Part shown: piece by piece, positions 1-7,870 of the stretch
Layout: the number at the start of each line of letters is the position of its first letter
Position numbering within the stretch: the stretch's first letter is position 1
Assembly: GCA_016195665.1 (NCBI GenBank)
Contig: JACPZD010000020.1
Coordinates: 1-64,000 of the forward strand
Direction: 5' to 3'
Source of the DNA: Gammaproteobacteria bacterium
GTDB lineage: Bacteria; Pseudomonadota; Gammaproteobacteria; SURF-13
Length of the DNA stretch: 64,000 nt
Translations under genes and position numbers: made by a program
The notes under the pieces: model-generated
What the model saw: only the letters and a program-made list of their open reading frames with translations
What the model was told of the DNA's origin: nothing
Databases searched by the model: none

Positions 1-118
1 CCTGAAAAAGGCTGGCAAACCGCCTAAAGTCGTGATCGTTGCTTGCATGAGAAAATTGTTAACCATCATGAATTCTATGTTAAAAAACAATACCCCGTGG
101 AACCCCAAAATCGCTTGA
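1..118 (+). CDS. IS110-family transposase, C-terminal end (partial)
   Basis: Frame 2 is open from the window edge to TGA at 116-118 and gives 38 residues ending in KNNTPWNPKIA. The preceding stretch ACMRKLLTIMNSML followed by TPW is the typical C-terminal end of IS110-type transposases, the DEDD recombinases whose members use a bridge RNA. Only the tail is inside the window, so catalytic residues cannot be checked. What follows (119 to about 360) would be the 3' non-coding end of the element. No clear terminal repeat was found, as expected for IS110. The assignment rests on recognition of this motif alone. Confidence 0.7.
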   Translation, partial: LKKAGKPPKVVIVACMRKLLTIMNSMLKNNTPWNPKIA

Positions 119-640
119 CTTGGAACACGGTTGCTCTCCCGGAGGGAGAGGGCGAATTCTTATGATGGTGACGAGCTGTTCGACCACTACCAAGACCAAG
201 CCGGATGACTGTAAGGCGGAACGCAGGGACAAAATCAGACGGTATTTGCCAGGGCATTTATGATTAAAAATAAATGTATTTCAATATATTGAAGATGTTT
301 TTTAATCTTATTTATAGAATATAAATGGTAGGGCGGCGTCACTCGCTTTCGCCTCTGAAAGCCTTATGAATGCTTGCTGTAAACCAGTTTGTATTTCTTT
401 GTTGCCCCCAAAGTTGCTCCCAATATGGCCGGGTGGGTTTCTTGAGCAGTCCTTTCGGATGAATTGCCGGTTTTACTCGGCAGGGCTGCCTAATCGAGCC
501 ATTTTTAGTGGCTATGGCGGGGCGAGCAACCTGTTGAATACGGGTGGCTATTCAGATAAAGAGGCTGGCTATTCAGAAAAGGGGCGTTTATTCTTCTTAA
601 TGAATGCGGGCTAAGTCACGTCATGAACAGGAGGACGGTA
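119..640. other. Non-coding stretch after the IS110 gene
   Basis: No convincing gene. It holds a short GC palindrome of the CTCTCCC/GGGAGAG type near 133-149, an AT-rich tract at 255-330, and two direct repeats just upstream of the HicA-like gene (separate entry). An 82-codon open frame at 366-614 has no recognisable protein character. Confidence 0.5.
545..577 (+). repeat. Two direct repeats TGGCTATTCAGA, 21 bp apart
   Basis: TGGCTATTCAGA occurs at 545-556 and again at 566-577. The centre-to-centre distance is 21 bp, two helical turns, so both copies face the same side of the DNA. They lie 64-96 bp upstream of the HicA-like start codon. Direct repeats with this phasing suggest a protein-binding site (operator, or a transposase site in a mobile-element end). 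Function is inferred only from position and spacing. Confidence 0.45.
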
Positions 641-877
641 ATGGAAAGCGCTACATTTCGGAAATGGCTGGCGGCGCAAGGGTGTCGCTTCGACCCTCAT
701 GAGCATCAGGAGCGCGGCGAGGGTCATGTCATGGTGACTGTGCATCGAGAAGGGCGGACATCACAGGCGCCTCTTGGTGGTTCGCGCAAGGACCTCGATC
801 CGCGCGACGTGCGCCGGGTCTGCGAGGAACTCGGCCTCGATTGGTCCGAGCTGCCTGGACCGAAAAGCCGGGTGTGA
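641..877 (+). CDS. HicA-like toxin (orphan)
   Basis: A 78-residue protein with the HicA double-stranded-RNA-binding-like pattern: an N-terminal helix (FRKWLAAQG), a strand with the glycine/histidine motif EGHVMVTV, then GGSRKDLDPRDVRRVCEELGL. In known HicA proteins the His in the equivalent strand is needed for mRNA cleavage. The ATG at 641 is chosen over 623 because an AGGAGG ribosome site sits at 628-633, inside the longer frame. HicA is normally paired with a HicB antitoxin; none is next to it. The next frame (874-1008) overlaps the stop codon by GTGA but does not look like HicB. It could be an orphan toxin stranded by IS activity. Confidence 0.6.
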   Translation: MESATFRKWLAAQGCRFDPHEHQERGEGHVMVTVHREGRTSQAPLGGSRKDLDPRDVRRVCEELGLDWSELPGPKSRV

Positions 878-1008
878 GGCGCCCGTCACAATCGACAGGC
901 CGAGGCGCCATCGCGTGGGCAAAGTTATCCGAGACCGTGTTTTACGAATGGCGCGACAAAAACGCGCGCATGGCGGAGATGCTGGATTTTGCGCGCCTGC
1001 GGGAATAG
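874..1008 (+). CDS. Small coupled ORF of unknown function
   Basis: A 44-codon frame begins with GTG at 874 and shares GTGA with the stop codon of the HicA-like gene, an arrangement typical of translational coupling. The product carries a helix-turn-helix-like sequence (AWAKLSETVFYEWRDKN, then ARMAEMLDFARLRE) that resembles the DNA-binding part of small phage or transposon proteins, but the match is weak. It may be a minimal antitoxin or the tail of a deleted gene. It is too short for routine ORF callers and is reported for its coupling rather than its homology. Confidence 0.3.
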   Translation: MRRPSQSTGRGAIAWAKLSETVFYEWRDKNARMAEMLDFARLRE

Positions 1009-1114
1009 ACAGGAGTGCTTCAGACCAGCTTGTTGTAACTAAGCCGTTCCTGTATTTTAAAATTAATGGAGGCGGCGTGAATATGCCAGTCTCGCCCTAG
1101 GGTGATATCGAGAA

Positions 1115-2326
1115 TCACACAAACTGTCCCGCAACCCGGCCCGACGACCAGGCCCACTGGAAGTTGTAGCCGCCGAGCCAGCCGGTGACATCCACCACCT
1201 CGCCGATAAAGTAGAGGCCCGGCACGGTCTTTGACTCCATCGTTTTCGACGAGAGTTCGTTGGTGTCCACGCCGCCCAAGGTAACTTCGGCCTTGGCGTA
1301 ACCGAGTGTGCCGGAGGGCGTCAGCGTCCATGCCTTGAGGGCGTGCGTGATGGCTTCGAGGTCGCGCCTGGAGTATTCATTCAGCGGCCTTTCCCAGCCG
1401 TGCAGCGCGCACCACTCGTGCGCGAAGCGGCGCGGCAGTCGTTCGGCGAGGAGGTTGGACAGCAGCGCCTTGCTGTTGCGGTGTCCTTCGAGCCATGCTG
1501 CGGCGTCGGCGCCGGGTAGAAGATCAATGGTTACGGGCTGCTTTTTGCCGTTGGGAATCTCGTTATAGTCCTGCATCTGCCAATAGCTTGAAATTTGCAA
1601 AATGGCAGGGCCGGAAAGTCCACGGTGGGTGATGAGCACGTTCTCGCGGAATTGCACGCCGTCGCAGCGCGTGGCGACATCAAGTGCAACGCCGGCGAGA
1701 GGTTTCAGCGGCGTGAGTGTTTCCGGCGCGAGTGCCAGCGGCACCAACGCGGGTTTGGGCGGTACGACGCGCAGTCCGAACTGCTCGGCGACCTTGTAGC
1801 CGAAGGGGCTGGCGCCGAGTTTCGGAACGGCGAGGCCGCCGGTGGCGATCACCAGCGACCGGCAGCGGAAGGCGCCACGGTCAGTAGCGGCCGCGAAGCG
1901 CAGGCCGTCGTCACCCGCTATGCGTTCGATGCCCTGCACTGCGCATGGAAACATCCACTGCACGCCGCCCTCGTCGCACTCGGCTTTGAGCATGTCAACG
2001 ATGTCCTGCGCGGTATCGTCACAGAAAAGCTGGCCGTGTTCGCGCTCGTGATACGGTATGCGATAACGCTCGATCAGCGCAATGAAGTCGTGTTGCGAGT
2101 AGCGGGCGAGCGCCGAGCGGCAGAAATGCGGATTCTGCGAGAGGAAATTATCCGGGCCGATGTTGCGGTTGGTGAAATTGCAGCGCCCACCGCCGGAGAT
2201 GCGGATGCGCTCGCCGATCTGTTGTACGTGATCTATCAACAATACGCGCCGGTCGCGCCTTGCGGCCTGCGCGGCGCACATCATGCCGGCGGCGCCGGCG
2301 CCAACCACAATGACATCAAAGCGCAT
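1115..2326 (-). CDS. BaiN/YhiN-family FAD-dependent oxidoreductase (HI0933 family)
   Basis: A 403-residue flavoprotein. The N-terminal dinucleotide-binding motif VVGAGAAGMM (residues 7-16) is followed by GERIRISGGGRCNFTN, the signature of the HI0933/YhiN/BaiN family. LVIATGGLAVPKLG closes the FAD domain, and the C-terminal GLYFIGEVVDVTGWLGGYNFQWAWSSG is also family-typical. Family members are cytosolic flavoproteins; some act on steroid or bile-acid-like substrates, but the physiological substrate here is unknown. The gene is transcribed away from the Rieske reductase gene, across a gap of about 330 bp. Length is normal for the family. Confidence 0.9.
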   Translation of the reverse strand: MRFDVIVVGAGAAGMMCAAQAARRDRRVLLIDHVQQIGERIRISGGGRCNFTNRNIGPDNFLSQNPHFCRSALARYSQHDFIALIERYRIPYHEREHGQLFCDDTAQDIVDMLKAECDEGGVQWMFPCAVQGIERIAGDDGLRFAAATDRGAFRCRSLVIATGGLAVPKLGASPFGYKVAEQFGLRVVPPKPALVPLALAPETLTPLKPLAGVALDVATRCDGVQFRENVLITHRGLSGPAILQISSYWQMQDYNEIPNGKKQPVTIDLLPGADAAAWLEGHRNSKALLSNLLAERLPRRFAHEWCALHGWERPLNEYSRRDLEAITHALKAWTLTPSGTLGYAKAEVTLGGVDTNELSSKTMESKTVPGLYFIGEVVDVTGWLGGYNFQWAWSSGRVAGQFV

Positions 2327-2492
2327 AGGATGGATATATAAAGGCCGGAGGTTTCAGGCCGTTGTTAAACGGTGGGGCGGGTCACCTTCGTTCATGTCTT
2401 CTGGAATTGTATCAAGCCGGATGCACCTTCACGGATTCCGGCCATTGCCCTCATTACACAGGGAAGCGCCATGCAATGTGCCAACATTATAA

Positions 2493-2520
2493 TTGCGGTC
2501 GGACAGGATTGCGTTACAAT
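2493..2520 (+). promoter_or_regulatory. Candidate sigma-70 promoter for the Rieske reductase gene
   Basis: TTGCGG (2493-2498) and TACAAT (2515-2520) are separated by 16 bp. Transcription would start about 130 bp before the ATG at 2659. The 2327-2658 gap otherwise holds no gene that I can support. Confidence 0.4.
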
Positions 2521-2658
2521 CCTTGAAATCAGGCTGAGAATGACAAAAGAAGATTGATGTGGTGCTGTCCAACTTCGGCTTCGGCGGCGCCAAGGAACGA
2601 TGGCCGTACTGCTATCCGGACGACGCATTTGCGGAATGGAATACTGAAGAGGTCGACC

Positions 2659-4191
2659 ATGTCCAAACCAAAACAATTGAGCGGTCCCGATTTCACCCAA
2701 GGTTACTCCTTCGCCAAGTTGCGCGATGGCGAAATGCTGCTCGGGCACGCCGAGGGCGAACACGTGCTGCTCGCGCGTCGTGGCGATGAGGTGTTCGCCG
2801 TTGGCGCGGCGTGTACGCATTACGGTGCGCTGTTGACCGACGGCATCCTGGTCGATGACACGGTGCGCTGTCCGTGGCATCACGCCTGTTTCAGTCTGCG
2901 CACGGGCGAGGCCTTGGCGGCGCCGGCATTCAAACCCCTGCCGTGCTGGCGGGTGGAGCGGGAAGGCGATAACGTTCGTCTCGCCGTGCGCAAACCGGCG
3001 CCGCAACCGCGCCCCGCACCGACGCAGGCGCCGGACTCGGTAGTCGTTATCGGCGCGGGCGCCGCCGGGACCGCGGCGGTCGATATGCTGCGCAGGGAAG
3101 GTTATCGCGGCGCCATCACCATGATCGGCGCCGAAGCGAATCCGCCGGTCGATCGCCCGAATCTTTCCAAGGAGTATCTCGCGGGCAGCATGCCGGAAGA
3201 CTGGTTGTGGCTGATGCCGGAGGCGTATTACCGCGACCACGACATCGAGCTAATTACCGGCGTCGCGGCGACAGCGATCGATACATCGCGGCGTCAGGTC
3301 AAGCTCGCGGATGGTCGTGCGCTCAGCTACGGCGCGTTACTGCTCGCGACCGGCGCCGAACCGGTGCGCCTCTCGATACCCGGCGCGGATCTGCCGCACG
3401 TCCATTACCTGCGCAGTCTGCCCGACAGTCGTGCGATCATCGCCGCCACTGCAAATACCAAACGCGCCGTGGTGATCGGCGCGAGTTTCATCGGGCTGGA
3501 GGCGGCGGCATCGTTACGCGCGCGCGGGCTGGAGGTGCATGTGGTCGCGCCGGGCGCGCGGCCACTCGAACGCATCCTGGGTGCGGAGATCGGCGACTTC
3601 ATCCGCGCCCTGCACGAGCAGACGCACGGCGTCATCTTTCATCTCGATACCAAACCGATAGCGATCACCGACGAAGCGGTCACGTTCAAGAACGGGGAAC
3701 GCATTTCCGCCGATCTGGTGGTGGTCGGCGTCGGTGTCCGACCGGCGGTGAATCTTGCGCAGCAGGCCGGGCTGGCTGTCGACAACGGCGTGCTGGTCGA
3801 TGCATATCTCGAAACCAGCGTTCCCGGTATTTACGCCGCCGGCGATATTGCGCGTTATCTCGACTCACGCAGCGGCGAACGCGTGCGTATCGAACACTGG
3901 GTGGTGGCGCAGCGGCAGGGACAAACCGCCGCGCGCAACATGCTCGGACGCCGCGAACGTTACACCGCCGTACCGTTCTTCTGGAGCGCGCACTACGACG
4001 TCACGCTCAACTACGTCGGCCACGCCGAACACTGGGACCGCATCGAGATCGACGGCAGCATCCAGGACCACGACTGTACGCTGCGCTACTTCGCGGACGG
4101 CAGGGTGCGTGCTGTACTTACGATATTCCGGGATCGGGAGAGTCTGCGTGCGGCGGTCGATATGGGTGAGGTGGCGGGGTGCGTGACTTGA
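2659..4191 (+). CDS. Rieske [2Fe-2S] / FAD-NAD(P)H reductase fusion (AIF-like)
   Basis: 510 residues from the ATG at 2659, preceded by GAAGAGG. The N-terminal third is a Rieske domain: CTHYG at about residues 51-55 and CPWHHACF at about 71-78 supply the two Cys and two His ligands. A hinge rich in Pro and Ala follows, then a pyridine-nucleotide-disulphide reductase with an FAD motif VVIGAGAAGTAAV and an NAD motif VVIGASFIGLEAA, ending with GIYAAGDIA. This domain order matches AIFM3-like or ferredoxin reductase-like proteins that pass electrons between NAD(P)H and iron-sulfur partners. The open frame extends upstream to 2554, but those 35 residues show no family similarity. The electron partner is unknown. 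Confidence 0.9.
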   Translation: MSKPKQLSGPDFTQGYSFAKLRDGEMLLGHAEGEHVLLARRGDEVFAVGAACTHYGALLTDGILVDDTVRCPWHHACFSLRTGEALAAPAFKPLPCWRVEREGDNVRLAVRKPAPQPRPAPTQAPDSVVVIGAGAAGTAAVDMLRREGYRGAITMIGAEANPPVDRPNLSKEYLAGSMPEDWLWLMPEAYYRDHDIELITGVAATAIDTSRRQVKLADGRALSYGALLLATGAEPVRLSIPGADLPHVHYLRSLPDSRAIIAATANTKRAVVIGASFIGLEAAASLRARGLEVHVVAPGARPLERILGAEIGDFIRALHEQTHGVIFHLDTKPIAITDEAVTFKNGERISADLVVVGVGVRPAVNLAQQAGLAVDNGVLVDAYLETSVPGIYAAGDIARYLDSRSGERVRIEHWVVAQRQGQTAARNMLGRRERYTAVPFFWSAHYDVTLNYVGHAEHWDRIEIDGSIQDHDCTLRYFADGRVRAVLTIFRDRESLRAAVDMGEVAGCVT

Positions 4192-4225
4192 AATCGGCCA
4201 AAGGGCGCAGAAGAGCGGAAAAAAG

Positions 4226-4249
4226 AAAGGCCGGAGATCTCCGGCCTTT
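4226..4249 (-). terminator. Rho-independent terminator of tmRNA
   Basis: A perfect palindrome AAAGGCCGGAGA/TCTCCGGCCTTT lies 6 bp beyond the tmRNA 3' end. Read on the minus strand it is followed by a T-rich run (CTTTTTT), as expected for an intrinsic terminator. It also lies just after the convergent Rieske reductase gene and may serve both directions, although the plus-strand side has a poor U tract. Confidence 0.8.
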
Positions 4250-4255
4250 GTTAGA

Positions 4256-4625
4256 TGGTGGAGGCGGCGGGAATCGAACCCGCGTCCGTAAGTTCGCCGC
4301 CCTTGGTTCTACATGCGTAGCCTGGTCATTGGATTTAACCCGTTGCTACCCGACAGGCAGGGAACACAACAGGCGAGTCCAGTAAGAATTTAGCGCATTG
4401 ACCCTGGACGAACCGCAGCGCGATCTTGTGAGAGTCGACCTCTGAATGTCCTTGCGGACTCTGAACGCACAAGCACGGCTTCAGTCAGAGGTTAGCGGGG
4501 ATTAAGCCGCTAAGGCGTAGTTGTCGTCGTTGGCAACTATATTTTTGCAGTTTGATTTACGAGGTGAACTGCACCTCGGCATGCCCCTCAGGTTTTGTAA
4601 CCCGCGTCGAAGCCAGGTCGCCCCC
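4256..4625 (-). ncRNA. ssrA: Transfer-messenger RNA (tmRNA)
   Basis: About 370 nt. The 5' end GGGGGCGACC and the 3' end CGCCUCCACCA pair as the acceptor stem, and the 3' end carries the T-arm UUCGAUUCC and an encoded CCA. The mRNA-like part has the conserved lead AUAGUUGCC, then codes for the tag ANDDNYALAA followed by UAA, close to the Escherichia coli tag ANDENYALAA. Its partner gene smpB lies directly upstream on the same strand. Candidate -10 TATACT near 4672 lies just beyond the smpB stop codon. tmRNA rescues stalled ribosomes and marks the unfinished protein for proteolysis. Confidence 0.97.
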
Positions 4626-4704
4626 ATGGAGTAAATCGTCGCAACCCGTCCCTGGATTGCATGATGGTAGACAGTATAGCCCTTCTAAAAGTTCCCGGCC
4701 AGCA

Positions 4705-5181
4705 TCAATGGGTCTTGAGCAACCGCTCCTTTTCGCGCTGCCAGTCGCGGTCGCGTTCCGTGTCCCGTTTGTCGTGGGTCTGTTTCCCTTTGGCAAGGCT
4801 GATCTCCAGCTTGGCGCGGCCTTTTTTCCAGTAAATGGCAAGCGGTATCAAGGTGTAGCCCTTGCGCTCCACGGCGCCGATCAGCTTGCTCAACTCGTCT
4901 TTGTGCAGCAGCAATTTGCGGGTGCGCAGGGGGTCGGGGTGAATGTGGGTGGAGGCGGTGGGCAGCGGCGAGAGGTGCGCCCCAAACAGCCAGGCCTCGC
5001 CATCCTTGAGCAGCACGTAGCTTTCCTTGAGCTGGATACGTCCGGCGCGAAGACTTTTGACCTCCCAGCCCTCCAGGGCGAGGCCGGCCTCAAAGCGCTC
5101 CTCCAGAAAATAATCGTGGCGGGCTTTTTTGTTGAGGGCGATGGTCGCCGGGGTGGCTCCCTTTGTTTTTGCTTTGGACAT
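4705..5181 (-). CDS. smpB: SsrA-binding protein SmpB
   Basis: 158 residues from the ATG at 5181. [11 protein letters not shown], then [19 protein letters not shown] and a basic C-terminal tail ([19 protein letters not shown]), are typical of SmpB. It binds the tRNA-like domain of tmRNA and brings it to stalled ribosomes, with the tail reading the empty mRNA channel. A longer open frame to 5340 has no family similarity and would run into the divergent ratA. The gene lies immediately upstream of ssrA in the same orientation, the usual gammaproteobacterial arrangement. Confidence 0.96.
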   Translation of the reverse strand: MSKAKTKGATPATIALNKKARHDYFLEERFEAGLALEGWEVKSLRAGRIQLKESYVLLKDGEAWLFGAHLSPLPTASTHIHPDPLRTRKLLLHKDELSKLIGAVERKGYTLIPLAIYWKKGRAKLEISLAKGKQTHDKRDTERDRDWQREKERLLKTH

Positions 5182-5338
5182 CAAGCCATTATAGAGGACG
5201 GCCGGCAGCAGGTATACTTTAGAAGGCTTGAGGGGAAGGTTATTTTCGCCGACAATGACTACCTTTTTGACTAAGCGTGATTCGAGAGTTGCCAAGAAGT
5301 TTAATCTGCTTGACCAAGTGGGCCGGACCAAGAATGAC

Positions 5339-5788
5339 ATGACAACGATCAGCCGCAGCGCCTTGGTGTCTTACTCCGCCGAGCAGATGTACGTGCTGGT
5401 GGATGATATCGCGTCTTACCCGAAGTTCTTGCCGTGGTGTGTTTCCGCCGAGATACTGAGCCGCGACGCCGACGAAGTGCGCGCGGTGCTCGAACTGGCG
5501 CGGGCCGGGTTGCAGAAGTCGTTTACCACCTGTAACCGCTTGCAGAAAAACAAGATGATTGAGATCCGCTTGCTGGAAGGACCGTTTCGTCATCTGGAAG
5601 GCTTCTGGCGTTTTGACGCGTTGGCGCCGGAATCCTGCAAGGTGTCTCTGGATATGGATTTTGAATTTTCAAATAGACTGGTCGGGATGGTGTTTGGACC
5701 CGTCTTTCATCAAATCACCAATACGCTGGTGGATGCCTTTTGCCAGCGCGCCAACGATATGTATGGCAAAGATACAGTGACTAGCTAG
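5339..5788 (+). CDS. ratA: RatA-type Coq10/START-like protein
   Basis: 149 residues from the ATG at 5339. It is a polyketide-cyclase/START-like protein: [21 protein letters not shown] and YPKFLPWC near the N-terminus and [19 protein letters not shown] near the C-terminus are the usual landmarks. E. coli RatA is reported to block 70S ribosome association, while the mitochondrial homologue Coq10 binds ubiquinone. Which role applies cannot be told from sequence. It is divergent from smpB, as in many Gammaproteobacteria. The rnfH gene that often follows ratA is absent here. Confidence 0.9.
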   Translation: MTTISRSALVSYSAEQMYVLVDDIASYPKFLPWCVSAEILSRDADEVRAVLELARAGLQKSFTTCNRLQKNKMIEIRLLEGPFRHLEGFWRFDALAPESCKVSLDMDFEFSNRLVGMVFGPVFHQITNTLVDAFCQRANDMYGKDTVTS

Positions 5789-5847
5789 CAACTGAACGAC
5801 AGGTGCAGTGGCCGGGTTCGATGCTACTGAAGAAGAGGGCGGATAGG

Positions 5848-6387
5848 CTAGGGCGCTGGGGCGGTAAGTAACGGGGCGCCTGTCGTTTCCTCGCTGGGCT
5901 GGGCGGGTTGCGTGTTTTCGGGCGCGGGGCTTGAACCGGATTCCTTGCCACCCAGCCCCAGAGAACCTTTCAGACGGCTAAAAAACCCTTGCTCTTGTGG
6001 CTGGGTGTCCACGATCACAGTGCTCTCTTTTTTATCCTGGGGTATTCGCTGAGCCGAGCCGGCCTTCACGTCGCCCTCCACCCGCTTCAATTTTCCATCC
6101 TCAAAAAACAACGAGATACGGCGCTGCTGGCGATCCTGGCCGCCGGGTTGCAGGCTGTAGACGTAGTCCCATCGCTCCTGGTGAAACACGTCCACAAGCA
6201 TCGGTGAGCCGAGGGCAAACACGACCTGGCTCTTGTCCATACCGGGTTTTAACTTGTCCACCATCTCCTGGGTGATGACGTTGCCCTGAGGAATATCAAT
6301 CTTGTAAGCGCCGGGTATGGATGGGGCGGAGCAGGCGGACACCATGAGGGCGGCGCCGGTTACTAGAGAAATGAGAAGCTTTTGCAT
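5848..6387 (-). CDS. bamE: Outer-membrane assembly lipoprotein BamE
   Basis: 179 residues from the ATG at 6387. A short lipoprotein signal ends in MVSAC, with Cys 20 as the lipidation site. GNVITQEMVDKLKPGMDKSQVVFALGSP and DRWDYVY-like elements mark the SmpA/OmlA (BamE) fold. BamE stabilises the BamABCDE complex that folds outer-membrane beta-barrels. The C-terminal 60 residues are Ser/Pro/Gln/Glu-rich and longer than in E. coli BamE (113 residues), a low-complexity periplasmic extension. It is divergent from fur with 76 bp between start codons; fur and bamE are commonly adjacent. Confidence 0.93.
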   Translation of the reverse strand: MQKLLISLVTGAALMVSACSAPSIPGAYKIDIPQGNVITQEMVDKLKPGMDKSQVVFALGSPMLVDVFHQERWDYVYSLQPGGQDRQQRRISLFFEDGKLKRVEGDVKAGSAQRIPQDKKESTVIVDTQPQEQGFFSRLKGSLGLGGKESGSSPAPENTQPAQPSEETTGAPLLTAPAP

Positions 6388-6463
6388 CTTGATCTGCTTT
6401 ATAATGAAAGAATGAATGATACCCCAAGCCAGCCGCGAATAGAATTGCAGGGAGGACGTTGAC

Positions 6464-6886
6464 ATGGAGAGTCGTGATCTTAAAAAGGCGGGCCTCAAGG
6501 CGACCCTGCCGCGCATCAAGATCCTGCACATGCTGGAGCAGAGCAAGGCCAGACACCTCAGTGCGGAAGATGTCTACAAGGCCCTGCTCGACAGCGGCGA
6601 GGATGTGGGTCTGGCGACCGTGTACCGCGTGCTCACCCAGTTTGAGGCCGCGGGCCTCGTCACCCGGCATCATTTCGAGAGCGGCCACTCGGTGTTTGAA
6701 GTCAACGAAGGCAAGCACCACGACCACATGCTCTGTGTCAAATGCGGCAGGATTGAAGAGTTTGTGGACGAAGTCATAGAAGAGCGGCAGCGCGCCATCG
6801 CCAAGAAGGCGGGTTACGCGATGACCGATCACTCGCTGTACATCTACGGAATTTGTAAGAACTGTCAGCAGGGCAAGACTGAGTAG
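6464..6886 (+). CDS. fur: Ferric uptake regulator Fur
   Basis: 140 residues. The winged-helix DNA-binding domain includes ATVYRVLTQFEAAGLV (recognition helix). The metal-binding and dimerisation part has KHHDHMLCVKCG (His 85, 86, 88 and Cys 91, 94) and a second CKNC pair near the C-terminus. Fur binds Fe2+ and represses iron-uptake genes. A TATAAT hexamer at 6400-6405 is well placed for fur transcription, though no good -35 element is visible. No convincing Fur box was seen in the short bamE-fur gap. Confidence 0.96.
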   Translation: MESRDLKKAGLKATLPRIKILHMLEQSKARHLSAEDVYKALLDSGEDVGLATVYRVLTQFEAAGLVTRHHFESGHSVFEVNEGKHHDHMLCVKCGRIEEFVDEVIEERQRAIAKKAGYAMTDHSLYIYGICKNCQQGKTE

Positions 6887-6958
6887 GCACGGGCGGGCGG
6901 AGCTTAGGGCCGCTTGGCGCGCGGACTCAGTATATGCGCTCATCAACCTACAACAACA

Positions 6959-7870
6959 ATGAAAAACGGATTTTTTGGTTGTCTGGTATCGCTGTGCGTC
7001 TGGATTTCGATAGCCCATGCACAGGATCAGACCGAGCTTCCTGATACTTTAGCCGGCGTGGAACTGGCCTATACCGTGCGGGCTGGCGACACCCTACTAG
7101 CCCTTGGGGCACGCTACGGTGTTCAGGCGGCGGTCTTGGCGAGGGACAACGGCTTAGCCCCCAACAGCCGTTTGCAGCCGGGTCAAGTTCTGCTCATTGA
7201 TAACCGCCATATCATTCCTAAACAACTTGAAGACGGCATCCTTATCAATCTGCCACAACGCATGTTGTTTCTGTTACAGGGCGGCAGTCCTATCGTCTAC
7301 TATCCGGTGGGATTGGGACGCCCCGACTGGCCCACGCCCACGGGTGAATTCACGGTATTAGTCAAAGAGGAAGACCCGGTCTGGGATGTCCCCATCTCCA
7401 TCCAGGAAGAGATGCGCCGCGAGGGTAAGGTGGTGAAGACCAAGGTGCCGCCGGGACCGGACAACCCACTGGGCCGTTACTGGTTGGGTCTCAGCATTCC
7501 GGGTATCGGCATTCACGGCACCATCGCCCCGACCAGCGTTTATCAGTTTCGCAGCCACGGTTGCATCCGTCTCCATCCCGATGATATTGCGGCGTTATTT
7601 CCACTTATTTCCGACGAACAGGACGGTGAGATTGTCTATGCGCCGGTGTTGTTAGCACGGCTGGACGACGGCCGCATCTTTCTCGAAGTCCATCGGGATA
7701 TTTACAGGAAGGGGGGTGATCCGTTAAAAAGGGTGCAAAATTTGGCCGCGGATGCCAGAATTGACGGCGAAATTGACTGGCAACGGGTGCAGGAGGTCGT
7801 GCAGCGCAAGGAAGGCGTGGCCCGCGAGGTCGGTTTGTATGCAGTTAACCAGCAGGAGGTTGTTGAATGA
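6959..7870 (+). CDS. Periplasmic L,D-transpeptidase (LysM-YkuD)
   Basis: 303 residues from the ATG at 6959. A signal peptide ends at HAQ near residue 22. One LysM domain (YTVRAGDTLLALGARYGV, about residues 37-80) binds peptidoglycan, followed by a YkuD catalytic domain with HGT (His 186) and SHGCIRLHP (Cys 202 as nucleophile). Family enzymes form 3-3 cross-links or attach lipoproteins to peptidoglycan (ErfK/YbiS/YcfS group). The stop codon overlaps the next gene by ATGA, so the two cell-wall enzymes are probably translated together. An upstream start at 6914 would spoil the signal peptide. Confidence 0.92.
   Translation: MKNGFFGCLVSLCVWISIAHAQDQTELPDTLAGVELAYTVRAGDTLLALGARYGVQAAVLARDNGLAPNSRLQPGQVLLIDNRHIIPKQLEDGILINLPQRMLFLLQGGSPIVYYPVGLGRPDWPTPTGEFTVLVKEEDPVWDVPISIQEEMRREGKVVKTKVPPGPDNPLGRYWLGLSIPGIGIHGTIAPTSVYQFRSHGCIRLHPDDIAALFPLISDEQDGEIVYAPVLLARLDDGRIFLEVHRDIYRKGGDPLKRVQNLAADARIDGEIDWQRVQEVVQRKEGVAREVGLYAVNQQEVVE

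Noticed and set aside
366-614. 82-codon plus-strand frame before the HicA-like gene
   Set aside because: No recognisable motif, no ribosome site, odd composition. It contains the direct repeats and is better read as control DNA.
2559-2789. Frame starting VLSNFGFGGAKERW in front of the Rieske gene
   Set aside because: The first 20 residues faintly recall a ketosynthase end, but the frame has no stop before the Rieske gene and continues as its shadow. Too little to call a remnant.
6400-6430. Possible Fur box between bamE and fur
   Set aside because: AATGAAAGAATGAATGAT is AT-rich but does not form the GATAAT-type palindrome well enough.
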